Assembly (NCBI GenBank): GCA_016758965.1
Contig: JAEPRB010000425.1
Span: 1 to 23,077 of the forward strand
Reading direction: 5' to 3'
Origin: Circinella minor
Taxonomy: Eukaryota; Mucoromycota; Mucoromycetes; Mucorales; Lichtheimiaceae
DNA length: 23,077 nucleotides
In this document: positions 8,823 through 17,915 of the stretch, piece by piece
How positions within the stretch are numbered: position 1 is the stretch's first letter
Layout of the letters: the number at the start of each line of letters is the position of its first letter
The notes under the pieces: model-generated
Database searches by the model: none
What the model saw: the letters and a program-made list of their open reading frames with translations, nothing else
Told to the model about the DNA's origin: nothing
Translations under genes and position numbers: made by a program

Positions 8823-11800
8823 TAATTTGATGTTTTGTTTTGTGCTTGCTTTTTATTATTAAAGTCTTGAATAAATTCTTGTGCATTTTTCAAATTTTTT
8901 GATGGTTCCCAACTTGATTCATGTACTGGGTAGCCAAGCCATTTAACCAAATATTCTGTTCGCCTCTTTCGTGTCCGTTTATCTAGAATAGCCTCGACTT
9001 CATATTCTTCTTGATGGTCGATAATAAGTGCAGGGGGTCGGGCTGGCTGACGATCATCTTGAGCTTGTGTATATAACTTGAGTGTATGTACATGAAATAC
9101 ATTATGAGCCTTGATGTTAGTAGGGAGATCCAATCGATATGCCACTTTGCCAATTCTTTCAATAATTTGATAGGGACCTGCATATTTTGCTGCAAGTTTC
9201 TTCTTAGCTGTCTGGGGATAGTTTGCTGGGTTGATATATCGTTGATTGACTAATACTTCTTGTCCAACCTCGAACTCGACTTCACGACGGTTTTTATTAG
9301 CATACTGTTCTTGCCTTGCAGCAGCTGCTGTAATATTTTCAATAACCTTGACTCGAATATCGTTTAGTCGGAATGTTAATGGGTCGGCTGCTTCATTCTT
9401 TGATGTGTGAGACTCTAGTCGTGTTGGTGTAAGTACATGTCTTCCTAGATCACAATAATATGGCGTCATCTTGATCGATGCTTGGTGTGTATTATTGTAA
9501 GTATGTTCTACAATAGGTGACCATAGATCCCAATCATGTTGATCATATGCAACATAGTGTCGTAAAAGGTCTTCCAAGACCCTATTTACTCTTTCAGTTT
9601 GCCCGTCTGATTCTGGGTGATACGAAGTTGACATTTTCTTCTTGATCTGGAGTTGATTAAATAAAGCAGTCCAAAATTTAGATGTAAATTTTGGATCTCG
9701 ATCTGAAACTACTTCTTTAGGTAACCCATGTTGTCGATAAACCTCGCGTAGGAATATATGTGCAACTTCAATGGCAGAGTCATTTGTATAACAGGGAGCA
9801 AAGTGAGCATGTTTAGAAAATCGATCCACAATAACCATAATTGCATCATAACCATTTTTAGTAACTGGTAATTGAGTAATAAAGTCCATCGAAATTGATT
9901 CCCATCGTTCTTGAGCTGGCTCGAGTGGTTGTATTAATCCTACTTGTTTCTTGTTCGATCCCTTGTTTCTCTGACAGCTATCACACATTCCAATATATTG
10001 ACGAACTGACTTGGCAATATTTGGCCAATAATATTGACGTTCGATCTTCTCGATTGTTCCATCAATTCCTCTATGACCTGCAGATGGTACATCATGCATA
10101 TCGTGTAAGATACTTCTAAGTATTTGTGGCATTCTTGGTACTACTAGTTGCTCTTGATCCTTTCCATCTGGGTAACGATATAAAAGTTGACCTTTAAGTT
10201 TATATCCATTAATATCTATTCCACAAGAGAGTTTGTCCCACAGGTCTTTAGTAAATTCGTCTTTATCATATTTATTCTTGACTTCTTCCTCAATTGCACC
10301 TAACTTTTGCAATCTGTGTACCGCCTGTAACTCTTTGTTTGCTTCTGGATGTGATGGTGTATCTGGGGGGCGCTTGCTTAAAGCATCTGCACCATGATTC
10401 TTCTCTCTTGGTATATGATGAACATCATATGAGAAATTCATAAATAATTCTAACCAATGGATTTGTCGTTTATTCAAATTGGTGTTTGTCTTGAGTGATG
10501 ATAAGGCTCGATTATCAGTAAAAACAGTAAATCGTTTCATATCGAGATGATGACGCCACTTTCCTAAACAGTGCTTGAGTGCTAGCATTTCTTGTTCATA
10601 CACTGAATAGTTGAGTTCTGCTGATGTCATAGATTTACTTGTATATGCAATAGGATGGAGTTTGCCGTCATCCTGTTCTTGTGATAAGATGCCACCAATA
10701 GATACAGTTGATGATGCATCTGTGTGAATATAGAACTTCTTGTTTGGGTCAGGCAGTGCCAGCACTGGAGCTGAAACCAATTTGTCTTTTAATGTTTCAA
10801 AAGCTTGTTGTTCTTGACTTGTCCATTGCCATGGAGTATCCTTTTGTAATAGTCTTGTAAGTGGATTGACAATACTTGAGTATCCTTTTATGAATCGATT
10901 ATAATAATTAGCTAAGCCTAGAAAACACTGGATATCCTTTGTGTTCCGGAGTGGGGGCCAATCCACAACCGCCTGGACCTTTTGAGGATCTGTGTGTAAA
11001 CCTTGCTGATCAATATAATGTCCTAAGAATTCAAGTTTCTTAACTCCAAATTCACACTTTTGTTTCTTTGCATATAACTTGTGTTGCCTTAGTCTTTCTA
11101 GAACCATCTTGACATGTTTATTATGTTCTTCTTCATTTCTTGAGTATATTAGAATATCATCTAAATAAACAATAACACATATATCCAATAGGTCACGGAA
11201 TATATCATTCATGAGTCGCATAAATGTAGCTGGTGCTGATGTTAACCCAAATGGGAGTACTGTAAACTCGTATAACCCATATCTTGTTGAGAATGCTGTC
11301 TTCGGTACATCTTCCTCTTTTACTCTGATCTGATGATAACCACTGCGAAGATCAAGTTTGGTAAAAATCTTGGCACCTTGTAACTGATCGAATAATTCAT
11401 CTGTTCTTGGTAGTGGGTAGTTATCCTTAATAGTAATCGAATTAAGTGCACGATAATCAACTACCATCCATAGACTTCCTTCCTTTTTAGCAACAAATAG
11501 TACTGGAGCTCCATAAGGTGATTTACTTGGTTGAATCCATCCTTTACTAATTAATTCATTTAATTGTTTCTTGAGTTCGCTGAGTTCGTGACTTGAGAGA
11601 CGATAGAGCTTTTGAGCTGGTACTTTTGCATTTGATTCAATTGGGATTGAATGGTCTACATGTCTTTGAGGTGGTAACCCATCAGGTAATTCCTCTGGAA
11701 ATATATCATAAAAAGACTCCACTGTTTTTATAAGAGCTTCAGAATTATTATTCTCTATTACTCTAGTATTTTTTTCCTTTGCCTGTCCTCCTCCACATTC

Positions 11801-11956
11801 ATGGAGTCGCCTACTCTGATGAATACATAGGTCTTGATCCATATCCTTGTTATCCTCCACGCAATCCTTCAGTACAATAGCATAGGCTTCAAGTTCATCT
11901 TGACGTTGCATACGATTAAATTGTCGACGTGAAATAAATTGTACTTCAGGTTGCAC
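8690..11956 (-). CDS. pol: Chromovirus pol: RT, RNase H, integrase, chromodomain (1088 codons)
   Basis: This copies the element RNA into DNA and inserts it into chromatin. Counted from 11956, reverse transcriptase spans about 140-315 (VVDYRALN, TKLDLRSGYHQI, catalytic YLDD at 264-267). RNase H spans about 405-530 (TDAS D413, YEQE, FTDN D481, GADALS D524). The integrase zinc finger is at 618-661 (H..H..CDSC) and the core is DD35E with D691 (SMDF), D752 (SDRDPKF) and E788 (QTERVNR). A GPY/F module follows at about 921-958 (KYAGPYQI..HNVFHV) and a chromodomain at about 984-1033 (EYEVEAILDK, YLVKWLGY, SSWEPS), which would guide insertion to methylated histone H3. A tail of about 50 basic residues follows. 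The frame is continuous with the protease ORF upstream and is separated only by TAG at 11957-11959. The left limit is the first codon after that stop, not a true start. Confidence 0.95.
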   Translation of the reverse strand: MQPEVQFISRRQFNRMQRQDELEAYAIVLKDCVEDNKDMDQDLCIHQSRRLHECGGGQAKEKNTRVIENNNSEALIKTVESFYDIFPEELPDGLPPQRHVDHSIPIESNAKVPAQKLYRLSSHELSELKKQLNELISKGWIQPSKSPYGAPVLFVAKKEGSLWMVVDYRALNSITIKDNYPLPRTDELFDQLQGAKIFTKLDLRSGYHQIRVKEEDVPKTAFSTRYGLYEFTVLPFGLTSAPATFMRLMNDIFRDLLDICVIVYLDDILIYSRNEEEHNKHVKMVLERLRQHKLYAKKQKCEFGVKKLEFLGHYIDQQGLHTDPQKVQAVVDWPPLRNTKDIQCFLGLANYYNRFIKGYSSIVNPLTRLLQKDTPWQWTSQEQQAFETLKDKLVSAPVLALPDPNKKFYIHTDASSTVSIGGILSQEQDDGKLHPIAYTSKSMTSAELNYSVYEQEMLALKHCLGKWRHHLDMKRFTVFTDNRALSSLKTNTNLNKRQIHWLELFMNFSYDVHHIPREKNHGADALSKRPPDTPSHPEANKELQAVHRLQKLGAIEEEVKNKYDKDEFTKDLWDKLSCGIDINGYKLKGQLLYRYPDGKDQEQLVVPRMPQILRSILHDMHDVPSAGHRGIDGTIEKIERQYYWPNIAKSVRQYIGMCDSCQRNKGSNKKQVGLIQPLEPAQERWESISMDFITQLPVTKNGYDAIMVIVDRFSKHAHFAPCYTNDSAIEVAHIFLREVYRQHGLPKEVVSDRDPKFTSKFWTALFNQLQIKKKMSTSYHPESDGQTERVNRVLEDLLRHYVAYDQHDWDLWSPIVEHTYNNTHQASIKMTPYYCDLGRHVLTPTRLESHTSKNEAADPLTFRLNDIRVKVIENITAAAARQEQYANKNRREVEFEVGQEVLVNQRYINPANYPQTAKKKLAAKYAGPYQIIERIGKVAYRLDLPTNIKAHNVFHVHTLKLYTQAQDDRQPARPPALIIDHQEEYEVEAILDKRTRKRRTEYLVKWLGYPVHESSWEPSKNLKNAQEFIQDFNNKKQAQNKTSNYYKNSKKKLLPPRTRITYPLPDSKVGKVNKGRKGLRASSSATPL

Positions 11957-12484
11957 CTAGTGGTAGGTAGCATTCTCACGAGTCGAGATCTCCTCCCCTT
12001 CCACCACAATAGTATGTGTCTTCCAGTTAATCACAGGTTCATTATCATAGTGCCATGGTTTACCCAAAATAATATTATGTTTTGCACTCTTGATACCAGT
12101 ATAAGCACAAATAGGATTTGAGTAACTTGTTCCCAATTGAATGTTAAGGTCAACATAGTAACTTGATTGAGCTTGAGATTCATTACCAAATGTGATAGAA
12201 CCATAATCAGACTTGAGTAGATGTTGTAATCTGTATTCCTTTATAAAATCGAGGGACACAAAATTGTGTATTGCACCAGAATCGAGTAGAAAAATACATG
12301 AATTGTTCTCACAACGACCAGAGATTCGTATTGTTTCATGTCGATTTGTATTTGAACTCTGCTCATTATTTGCGCCTAGTGCTGAGTTATCTTCATACTG
12401 TATATCTTCATCTGGATCTTTACCAGGGTTTAGTTTTCTTGTGTCAGCATGACCTGGCAACTTGTTGCATGCTGACAAATCTAG
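11957..12484 (-). CDS. pro: Chromovirus pol, protease part
   Basis: A retropepsin-type aspartic protease that would cut the Gag-Pol polyprotein. The active site reads LLDSGAIHNF (Asp at about residue 66 counted from 12478), with ILGKPWHYDNEP downstream, typical of the C-terminal part of the fold. The frame has no ATG of its own near the start and lies in the -1 frame relative to gag, so translation most likely enters through the slippery site at 12484-12490. It stops at TAG (11957-11959), after which RT continues in the same frame. CAG-to-TAG would explain this stop; readthrough is possible but not needed. Confidence 0.85.
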   Translation of the reverse strand, partial: LDLSACNKLPGHADTRKLNPGKDPDEDIQYEDNSALGANNEQSSNTNRHETIRISGRCENNSCIFLLDSGAIHNFVSLDFIKEYRLQHLLKSDYGSITFGNESQAQSSYYVDLNIQLGTSYSNPICAYTGIKSAKHNIILGKPWHYDNEPVINWKTHTIVVEGEEISTRENATYH

Positions 12485-14079
12485 TTTTTTGAACCTTTGA
12501 GTTCAGGGCATTTCTTCTTGATGTGTTCCTTAGAACCACAACACTGACACCGCCCTTCTTTACGAGCTTGTTCCCATGTGAGTTTCATCTTGACCTTCTC
12601 AGCTTGATCGAGATCTATTGGGTCATCCTTATAGTAATGGGATCGATCTCGGAATTTCCTTGACCCATACTTCTTGTTCTTTCCCGAACTGAAACTTCGG
12701 CCACCTGACTTGTGGCTATGAGAACCATGACTTCCATAACTGGCATTATCGTAATTTTCCGCCAGTTTCATTGCTTTTCGTAATAGACGAGGCTCTTGAA
12801 GTTCTACATACCTCTTTGTTTGGTTTTTTAATCCATATATATATCGGCTTAATGCTTCAGCTTCACTGACATCTGAGCATTCAACAATAACAGCTTGAAA
12901 AATTGAGTTATAACTTGTAACGCTGCCTGTCTGTCTAAGGGTCTCGAGTCGGCTTCTATTTGCCTTGTAAACATTGAGTGGTAAAAATCTTTCTCAGATT
13001 GCTTTTTTAAACTTAGACCATGAGTTGGGAGCTTGACCTGTCTTACGTAACATGCGCCACCAAAGAGTTGCAGCACCAACTAGTTTACTTGAAGCAATCG
13101 GGACTTGAAGACCTTTCTTGACCTTATCATTATAAAAATATTCTTCAAGATTGAAGAGCCAAGACTCTATCTTATTTGGACTTCCAGAATATTTTTCTTC
13201 AGGAGCCTTGAATCTATACTTGCCATATGAATGCAAGTGGGAATCTTGTACACCATTATCAATACCAACATCTACATCAGAGGAACCATGTGAATAGTCA
13301 GTCTTATGGTCTTCAAATTCATTATCAGATGATGAAGGTGAATCATCACTTGAATCGGAAGGTTCACCGTGGTACTTCATATATTTTGTGTAATCTTGAC
13401 CACTTTTGGAAAGCATAGCCTTGTGTGAACTTTTTTCTTGTTTTTTGGGGTTGTGCAACCTAGACTGCGCCTCGCCATTTTGACCCAAAGTAATTTCTTG
13501 AAGTCGACTTATTACTTCTTGCATCGATGTTGATAACGTTGTAACTTGTTCTTCAATTTTTCCTTGAGCAGCATATACCTTACTCATTTCTTTAGGTAGT
13601 TCTTGATTTAGATCATCTCGAAGAGTATATACCATTTGGAGTGCTTGTGTTGCTGTATCACCTTGATTGTGTGACTTCGGTACTTCGCCCGAGGTACTAG
13701 CATGAGCTTGTTGCTCAGTACCCTGATCATGATAAGGGGTATTTGGTAATACCTGACTACTTGTTGAGGTTGCTTCCATATCTAGTAATTGATCTTGTTC
13801 TACTTTTTCTACTGCATCTTGATACTGAGTCCTATTTGATGTTGATTCTGATAGAATAGGATCAGGTAAATTTATTGCCAGTTGTCTAGCAATTTCTTGA
13901 TGTCGACGTTGTAACTCGGATCCAGTAGGAAAAGGTTTCTTTTGGCTTGAGTTGAATTTAGCAAAGTCTTGTAACAACTCACTAGTTGGTTTTGTAAAGG
14001 TTGCCCAAAAACGATCTGACTTTTCTTTTTGGATTGCTTTGTTTCTTTCTTGCTCATCCAGCTTGCAAATACTGAGTAT
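12481..14079 (-). pseudogene. gag: Chromovirus gag, interrupted by TGA
   Basis: The capsid-nucleocapsid polyprotein of the element. A Ser/Glu/Gln-rich N-terminal part is followed by a Retrotrans_gag capsid domain (IESWLFNLEEYF, AATLWWRML, WSKFKKAI, then after a TGA ERFLPLN, TLRQTGSV, SEAEALSRYIYGL), a basic Ser/Gly-rich linker and a CCHC zinc knuckle C-X2-C-X4-H-X4-C. The internal stop (12994-12996) falls where Arg is expected, so CGA-to-TGA is likely. The stop codon at 12481-12483 follows a slippery heptamer. No ATG exists upstream of the conserved part. The frame is open to about 14136, and the start given here is an ATA codon at 14077-14079 that may be a mutated ATG. A TTG at 13977 is the other plausible landmark. 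Confidence 0.85.
12484..12490 (-). promoter_or_regulatory. -1 ribosomal frameshift heptamer A AAA AAC at the gag-pol junction
   Basis: On the minus strand the gag codons read tcA AAA AAC TAG, an exact X XXY YYZ heptamer in the correct phase and directly before the gag stop. Slipping back one base enters the protease frame (CTA GAT TTG). Such sites normally need a downstream stem or pseudoknot, which was not assessed. Confidence 0.75.
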
Positions 14080-14136
14080 AGTACTTTTTTCTGAAAAACT
14101 TTTACTACTTGTATAAAGGTGGGTGAATTGAAAACT

Positions 14137-14146
14137 GTCGCTACCA
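14137..14146 (-). other. Primer binding site, initiator Met tRNA
   Basis: Two bases inside the 5' LTR the minus strand reads TGGTAGCGAC; the first eight bases are complementary to the 3' end of eukaryotic initiator Met tRNA (..CGCTACCA), as in yeast Ty1. Confidence 0.8.
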
Positions 14147-14148
14147 AG

Positions 14149-14352
14149 TGTTATAGACTAAGACTAAGTCTATAAGGATATTTCCTCTAGTTCAAGATTG
14201 ATACAGTAAAGAGAGAATAAAAAGTGAAGAAAGAGTGGAAAAGATGTTAATTTTTTATTTATCAAGCTCAGCTAGTTTTTTATGTTGCTGAGACTTGTAC
14301 AACTCAAGTTACTACTTAAGTTCTTGTAACCAATATTACCTAGTCGGTAACA
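14149..14352 (-). repeat. Chromovirus 5' LTR (204 bp)
   Basis: Transcription of gag-pol would start here on the minus strand. Starts TGTTA and ends TAACA, matching 6867-7070 at all but two positions. Confidence 0.95.
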
Positions 14353-14469
14353 CAACTCCCCTGCTTACATTAAAAGTAAAATAAATGAGAATGTGAAAAT
14401 TTTATTAAGTCAATTTTTCCATTCCCTGAATTTCTGTGAAAATAATGAGGATGTGAAAGTTAACGGATA

Positions 14470-14491
14470 TGAAATTAATGGGGTTCCACTG
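14470..14491 (-). repeat. Tigger-A right terminal inverted repeat
   Basis: Inverted copy of 2243-2264 with two mismatches, followed by TA at 14492-14493. A 25-nt subterminal motif at 14436-14460 has the same orientation as its left-end counterpart. Confidence 0.85.
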
Positions 14492-14596
14492 TATTATTTG
14501 GGAGTTGGGCGGCCCAAAGTCCAATTGGAGGTTGGATGAAATTTTTGGTTGCCCAACTTTAAATTGGGCGGAATTGGATTTTGGACGCTAACACAG

Positions 14597-14936
14597 GGGG
14601 ACTGTACCACTTTATGTTGCATTAATTTTTGTATCTGTTGGTTCACAATGTTCTAGTCCATGCATAAACTCTTGGTACTCTTCCAATTTTGCAGGTCGGG
14701 TTAAACGATCGGCTGCTACTAGACTCATATCAATGTATAGTAACTTGGGTGGTATTATCTCTGGACAATTGTACCGACAATCAGATGCTCCACAGTATGC
14801 TCATGCTCACAGTGCAAGCGTGGCTATTGTTTCTTGTAGTGTCATTTTATCAATCGTATTGAAAATAATCTTTAAACGTGAAAATATAAAGCGAGATAAA
14901 ATGACTGTTGAAGAAAGGTGCGACGTACTTGCTAAT
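14597..14936 (+). pseudogene. C-terminal exon of an MFS transporter (Dal5/allantoate permease-like), cut by Tigger-B
   Basis: From an apparent acceptor (branch-like CTAAC, then CAG at 14594-14596) a continuous frame reads PLYVALIFVSVGSQCSSP, then SSNFAGRVKRSAATRL, SNLGGIISGQLYRQSDAPQY, then a hydrophobic segment AIVSCSVILSIVLKIIF and a basic end (KRENIKRDKM). The series N-AG-x-x-KR, N-x-GGI-x-x-GQ-x-YR and DAP-x-Y is the hallmark of the last transmembrane helices of anion:cation symporters of the Dal5 family, plasma-membrane importers of allantoate, nicotinate and similar anions. Earlier exons are not seen in the window, where Tigger-A lies upstream. The 3' end is interrupted at codon AAT by the TA insertion of Tigger-B. 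It is most likely a host gene relic; the upstream exons may be further away. Confidence 0.75.
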
Positions 14937-15117
14937 ACAGAGAAGCCCCGTTAATTTCACAGACTTCATTCCTGGCTATTTTGTGAAATTAACAGTGGAA
15001 TGAAATTATAGGGGCACCATATCGGAGGGAAACCCCAGTAAAACATTCAACAGAAATCATAAGAAATAAACCAATGTATACACTATCATTACTGCTTTTG
15101 ATCAATAAACTTCTTAG

Positions 15118-15609
15118 TGACTATATAATGTCTTTCACATTATACATACTTAATATTTCTTTGAAATCTTTTGGGATAACACTAATCACTAAATAATAAA
15201 TATATAAGTACTGTAAATACAATTCATCTTGGCACCGAAACGGAGCTATCACCACAATTTCTATGATTTTCGAAGAGTTTCTAGTATGTAGCGGAAATAA
15301 TCTAATTTTAAAAAACAGTTCCTGGGCCCTTCTATATATAGTATGCACAAAACAGAGATATTGAAAGATGGATACTAATAAGTCCAGGGCATATTCTTAT
15401 TTGATGAATATTGATAAGCCTGAAACATATTTCAATATGATATATTGATAGGTTTAGAACATACTTGAATGTACTAGGCGCTGTGTTAATTTCAAAACAT
15501 GAATTGGTCTGATGCATTGCATATTAATAAGTTCAGAACATTTTGTACAGAGCCAACTAATATATAAAGGGAACTATAATTGAAAACAAAAGTTTATTTG
15601 TCAATAATA
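15118..15609. other. Tigger-B 5' region with degenerate repeats
   Basis: Between the left end and the transposase ATG there are four degenerate copies of a motif like ATAAGTTCAGAACAT (about 15378, 15413, 15447 and 15526). No gene is seen on either strand. Confidence 0.45.
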
Positions 15610-17485
15610 ATGGCACCTACAAGAACTAATGTATCATTGACCGGACCTCAGCATCTAGAGATTTTCAAGCATAAGCAAGCAAATAAAGAGCTGACTCATG
15701 CAGCACTTGCAAAATGGGCTAAGGATCGATTTAACTTGGAAAAACTTCCCAACTTGAGTACTATCTCCAAAACGTTAAAGTCTATTAAAGCAAATGGTAT
15801 TGATTCTATCCCACAGGGATACCGTCATCGTGAAGCAGCACACCCAGTATGTATATAAATTAACTCCTACATATGGTCATTTGTATCCTGCCCCAATGTA
15901 GTACTAAATATTAACTATTTAAAAAAATAATTTAGAAACTAGAAGAAGCTCTTGCATTATGGATTCAAATGGCGGAGCAAAACTCCATTCAAATCAATTG
16001 GCTACTTATCAAAGATCAAGCGATCAAGTTTGCAAAAAAACTAAACATTCCTGAAGAAAATCAAATTGGCTTTGAAAAAGGATGGCAACATCGTTTCCAG
16101 CAATGCTTTGGGTTTAGAATGTACCACATCTATGGTGAAGCAGGCTCTGCTGATATAGAGGCATCTCAAATAAGCCTTAGTGCACTACAAGAGAAAATTA
16201 AGCAATACCCTCTCAATAATATTTATAATATGGATGAAACTGCATTGTATTATCGTTGCCCACCATCAACCACAATATCCAGCCGTCCTATTAATGGTTT
16301 TAAGCTTAATAAAAGACGCTTAACAATCGCATTTACTATAAATGCTAATAGTACAAATTTTCGAGAGCCTTTAATTATTGGCAATGCTGAGAAGCCTGCT
16401 GCATTTAAGAAAAAAAGTGGTAAGTGTTATTATAAAAATAAAAATCAATATTGCTTTATACTGTAAAGTAATTTTTACTAAGAAACTTGACACACTTTTG
16501 AAAAATGGTAATGTAGCAACATATTAGGGTTTTCCAAAATAGCACTACAATCAGACAGCTTGGATGACAAGAGAGATCTTTAAGAAATGGTTAAGAAAGT
16601 TTGATCGAGCCATGACATACCAAAAACGCAAGGTACTATTATTATTAGACAATTTTTCGGGACACAAAGTTGACTACCAACCAGAGAGCATCGAAATTTG
16701 TTTCGTACCTGCCAATGCTACTACTATCATGCAGCCATTGGATCAAGGTATTATCCGAACATTTAAAGCACACTACAGGTAAAGTATTAGCTTTTCATAG
16801 CCTAACCCTTATCGAAATATATATTAATGATTTTACTAATTAAAAAATAGAAATATCCAATATGAGCATGCTAGACATGTAATAAATGAACGTATGCAAG
16901 GAAAGATTATAAATGACAATGTATTTGGAGTAGATCAACTAAAGGCAATGCGATGGATAAAAACTGCACAATCACTTATAAAACAGGAGACTATAGTTTG
17001 CTGCTGGAAGAAGACAGGCTTGCTAGATGGTCACTATGGAACAAATGCTCAAGATAATTCAACAGTTACTATAGTAGATGAACAAGAAAGGACCGAAATT
17101 AAAAAGCTGCTGAATGAACACGTCCAGTACATTGCTGACGATCCATATATTGAATTTGATTTCGATTCTGAATTGGCAGCTGAGCAAGAAGCCACCCATC
17201 CAATTGATGAAGAAAGTATATTAAGTGTAATAGAAGAAAATGAGAGGGAGAAGTACCAAAATGTGAATCTATGTAGCCAGAATGCTGAACAAGGAGATAT
17301 TGAAGAACCTCAAGAAGAACATTTGATGGAATTTACAACTAGAGAAAAAATAAGCCATATTGATAGTGTGATTCAGTTTTTGGATGATGAAGAGGAGCAT
17401 GTAAAAAATGATTAGAAATAGATTGAGACAGTCATTGTTTTGTAAGCAATCAACTTTGTATAACTATTTTAATTCGGATAATTAA
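15610..17485 (+). pseudogene. Tigger/pogo transposase of Tigger-B, nearly intact
   Basis: Exon 1 15610-15846, exon 2 15936-16419, exon 3 to 16778, exon 4 from 16851. Introns have GTATGT, GTAAGT and GTAAAG donors; introns 1 and 3 lie at the same codons as in Tigger-A. Domains are a psq-like HTH (HAALAKWAKDRFNL), a CENP-B HTH (ALWIQMAEQNSIQINW, GWQHRFQQ) and a DDE_1 catalytic core with MDET, LLLLDNFSGH and MQPLDQGIIRTF; all three catalytic Asp are present, 30 residues between the last two. Two defects are seen. The exon 3 start aligned with Tigger-A contains TAG at 16540-16542 (and at 16525-16527 if it extends further); an acceptor at 16558 would keep an open frame but drop about a dozen residues. 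In the last exon the frame stops at 17415, whereas the family C-terminus (QSTLYNYF, like QSSLDSFF of Tigger-A) continues in the next frame to 17485, a one-base shift in the A run 17403-17408. Possibly a recently lost copy. Confidence 0.85.
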
Positions 17486-17553
17486 TAAAGCCCATTAGAA
17501 AAGTCACATTTTGGAAGACCGCTTAATTTCAACCCTTCAAAATCGTTGTGAAA

Positions 17554-17578
17554 GTGAAAATAAAGGGGATGTGAAAGT
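17554..17578 (+). repeat. 25-nt subterminal motif shared by both Tigger elements
   Basis: Identical to 2288-2312 near the left end of Tigger-A (it begins GTGAAAATAAAGGGG); a copy with two substitutions lies at 14436-14460. All three have the same orientation. Confidence 0.85.
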
Positions 17579-17915
17579 TGACACTATGTTTTGTAACTAT
17601 TCCTGGTAAAAACCAGTAAATTAACGGGGGTTGAAATTAAACATGGATGAAATTAACAGGGCTTCTCTGTAGGGGTCTAGTTATTAAGGCTTTATACATA
17701 TTTTTTATTATAAATTTATATTTATTATATATAAATCATTATAGCCGAGATAATTTAATTTAGTTATTTAAAAAAAACAAAAATTGAATTTTATTTATAT
17801 ATATGTGTAATTCTTCAATTATATATTACATCATTTTTATATTTTATTTTGACATTTGTCTAAGGTTACGTATTAGATTTCCCTGATTGCTCATAGAGTT
17901 AAAAGATCGAATAAA

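Larger units (their letters stand above)
6867..14352 (-). mobile_element. Complete Ty3/Gypsy chromovirus, inserted in Tigger-A
   Basis: About 7.5 kb with two 204-bp LTRs that differ at only two positions, so the insertion is recent. LTRs begin TGTTA and end TAACA. The flanks are CAACC (6862-6866) and CAACT (14353-14357), a 5-bp target duplication with one difference. Reading on the minus strand the order is 5' LTR, PBS, gag, protease, RT, RNase H, integrase with GPY/F module and chromodomain, then an extra gene on the opposite strand, polypurine tract and 3' LTR. RT before integrase places it in Ty3/Gypsy; the integrase chromodomain makes it a chromovirus. One stop in gag (12994-12996) and one in pol (11957-11959) mean this copy is probably not autonomous. 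Confidence 0.95.
2243..14491 (+). mobile_element. Tigger-A: pogo/Tigger-type DNA transposon with nested insertions
   Basis: The outer ends are near-perfect terminal inverted repeats beginning CAGTGGAACCC (2243-2264 and 14470-14491, 20 of 22 matching), each flanked by TA (2241-2242 and 14492-14493), the target duplication of the Tc1/mariner/pogo superfamily. Inside lies a broken CENP-B/DDE_1 type transposase (4134-6728). The element is about 12.2 kb because other DNA lies within it: an AT-rich segment (roughly 2550-3808), a probable solo LTR (5212-5681) and a complete chromovirus (6867-14352). Taking these out leaves about 3 kb, close to the 2.7 kb of the related Tigger-B element, and also restores a similar distance from the left end to the transposase ATG (about 630 versus 672 bp). 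The transposase is inactive, having two stop codons and a lost catalytic Asp. Confidence 0.85.
14938..17669 (+). mobile_element. Tigger-B: pogo/Tigger-type DNA transposon (2.7 kb)
   Basis: Terminal inverted repeats begin CAGAGAAGCCC (14938-14959 and 17648-17669, 21 of 22 matching), flanked by TA (14936-14937 and 17670-17671). Both ends contain further GTTAATTTC or GAAATTAAC motifs, probably transposase binding sites. The element carries one transposase gene and no nested insertion. It is clearly related to Tigger-A but belongs to a different subfamily (different repeat bases and diverged protein). Confidence 0.9.

Noticed and set aside
14505..14585. Partly inverted AGTTGGGC/GCCCAACT segments that could be a MITE
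   Set aside because: Only 8-bp arms with no target duplication recognised; probably intronic sequence of the transporter relic.
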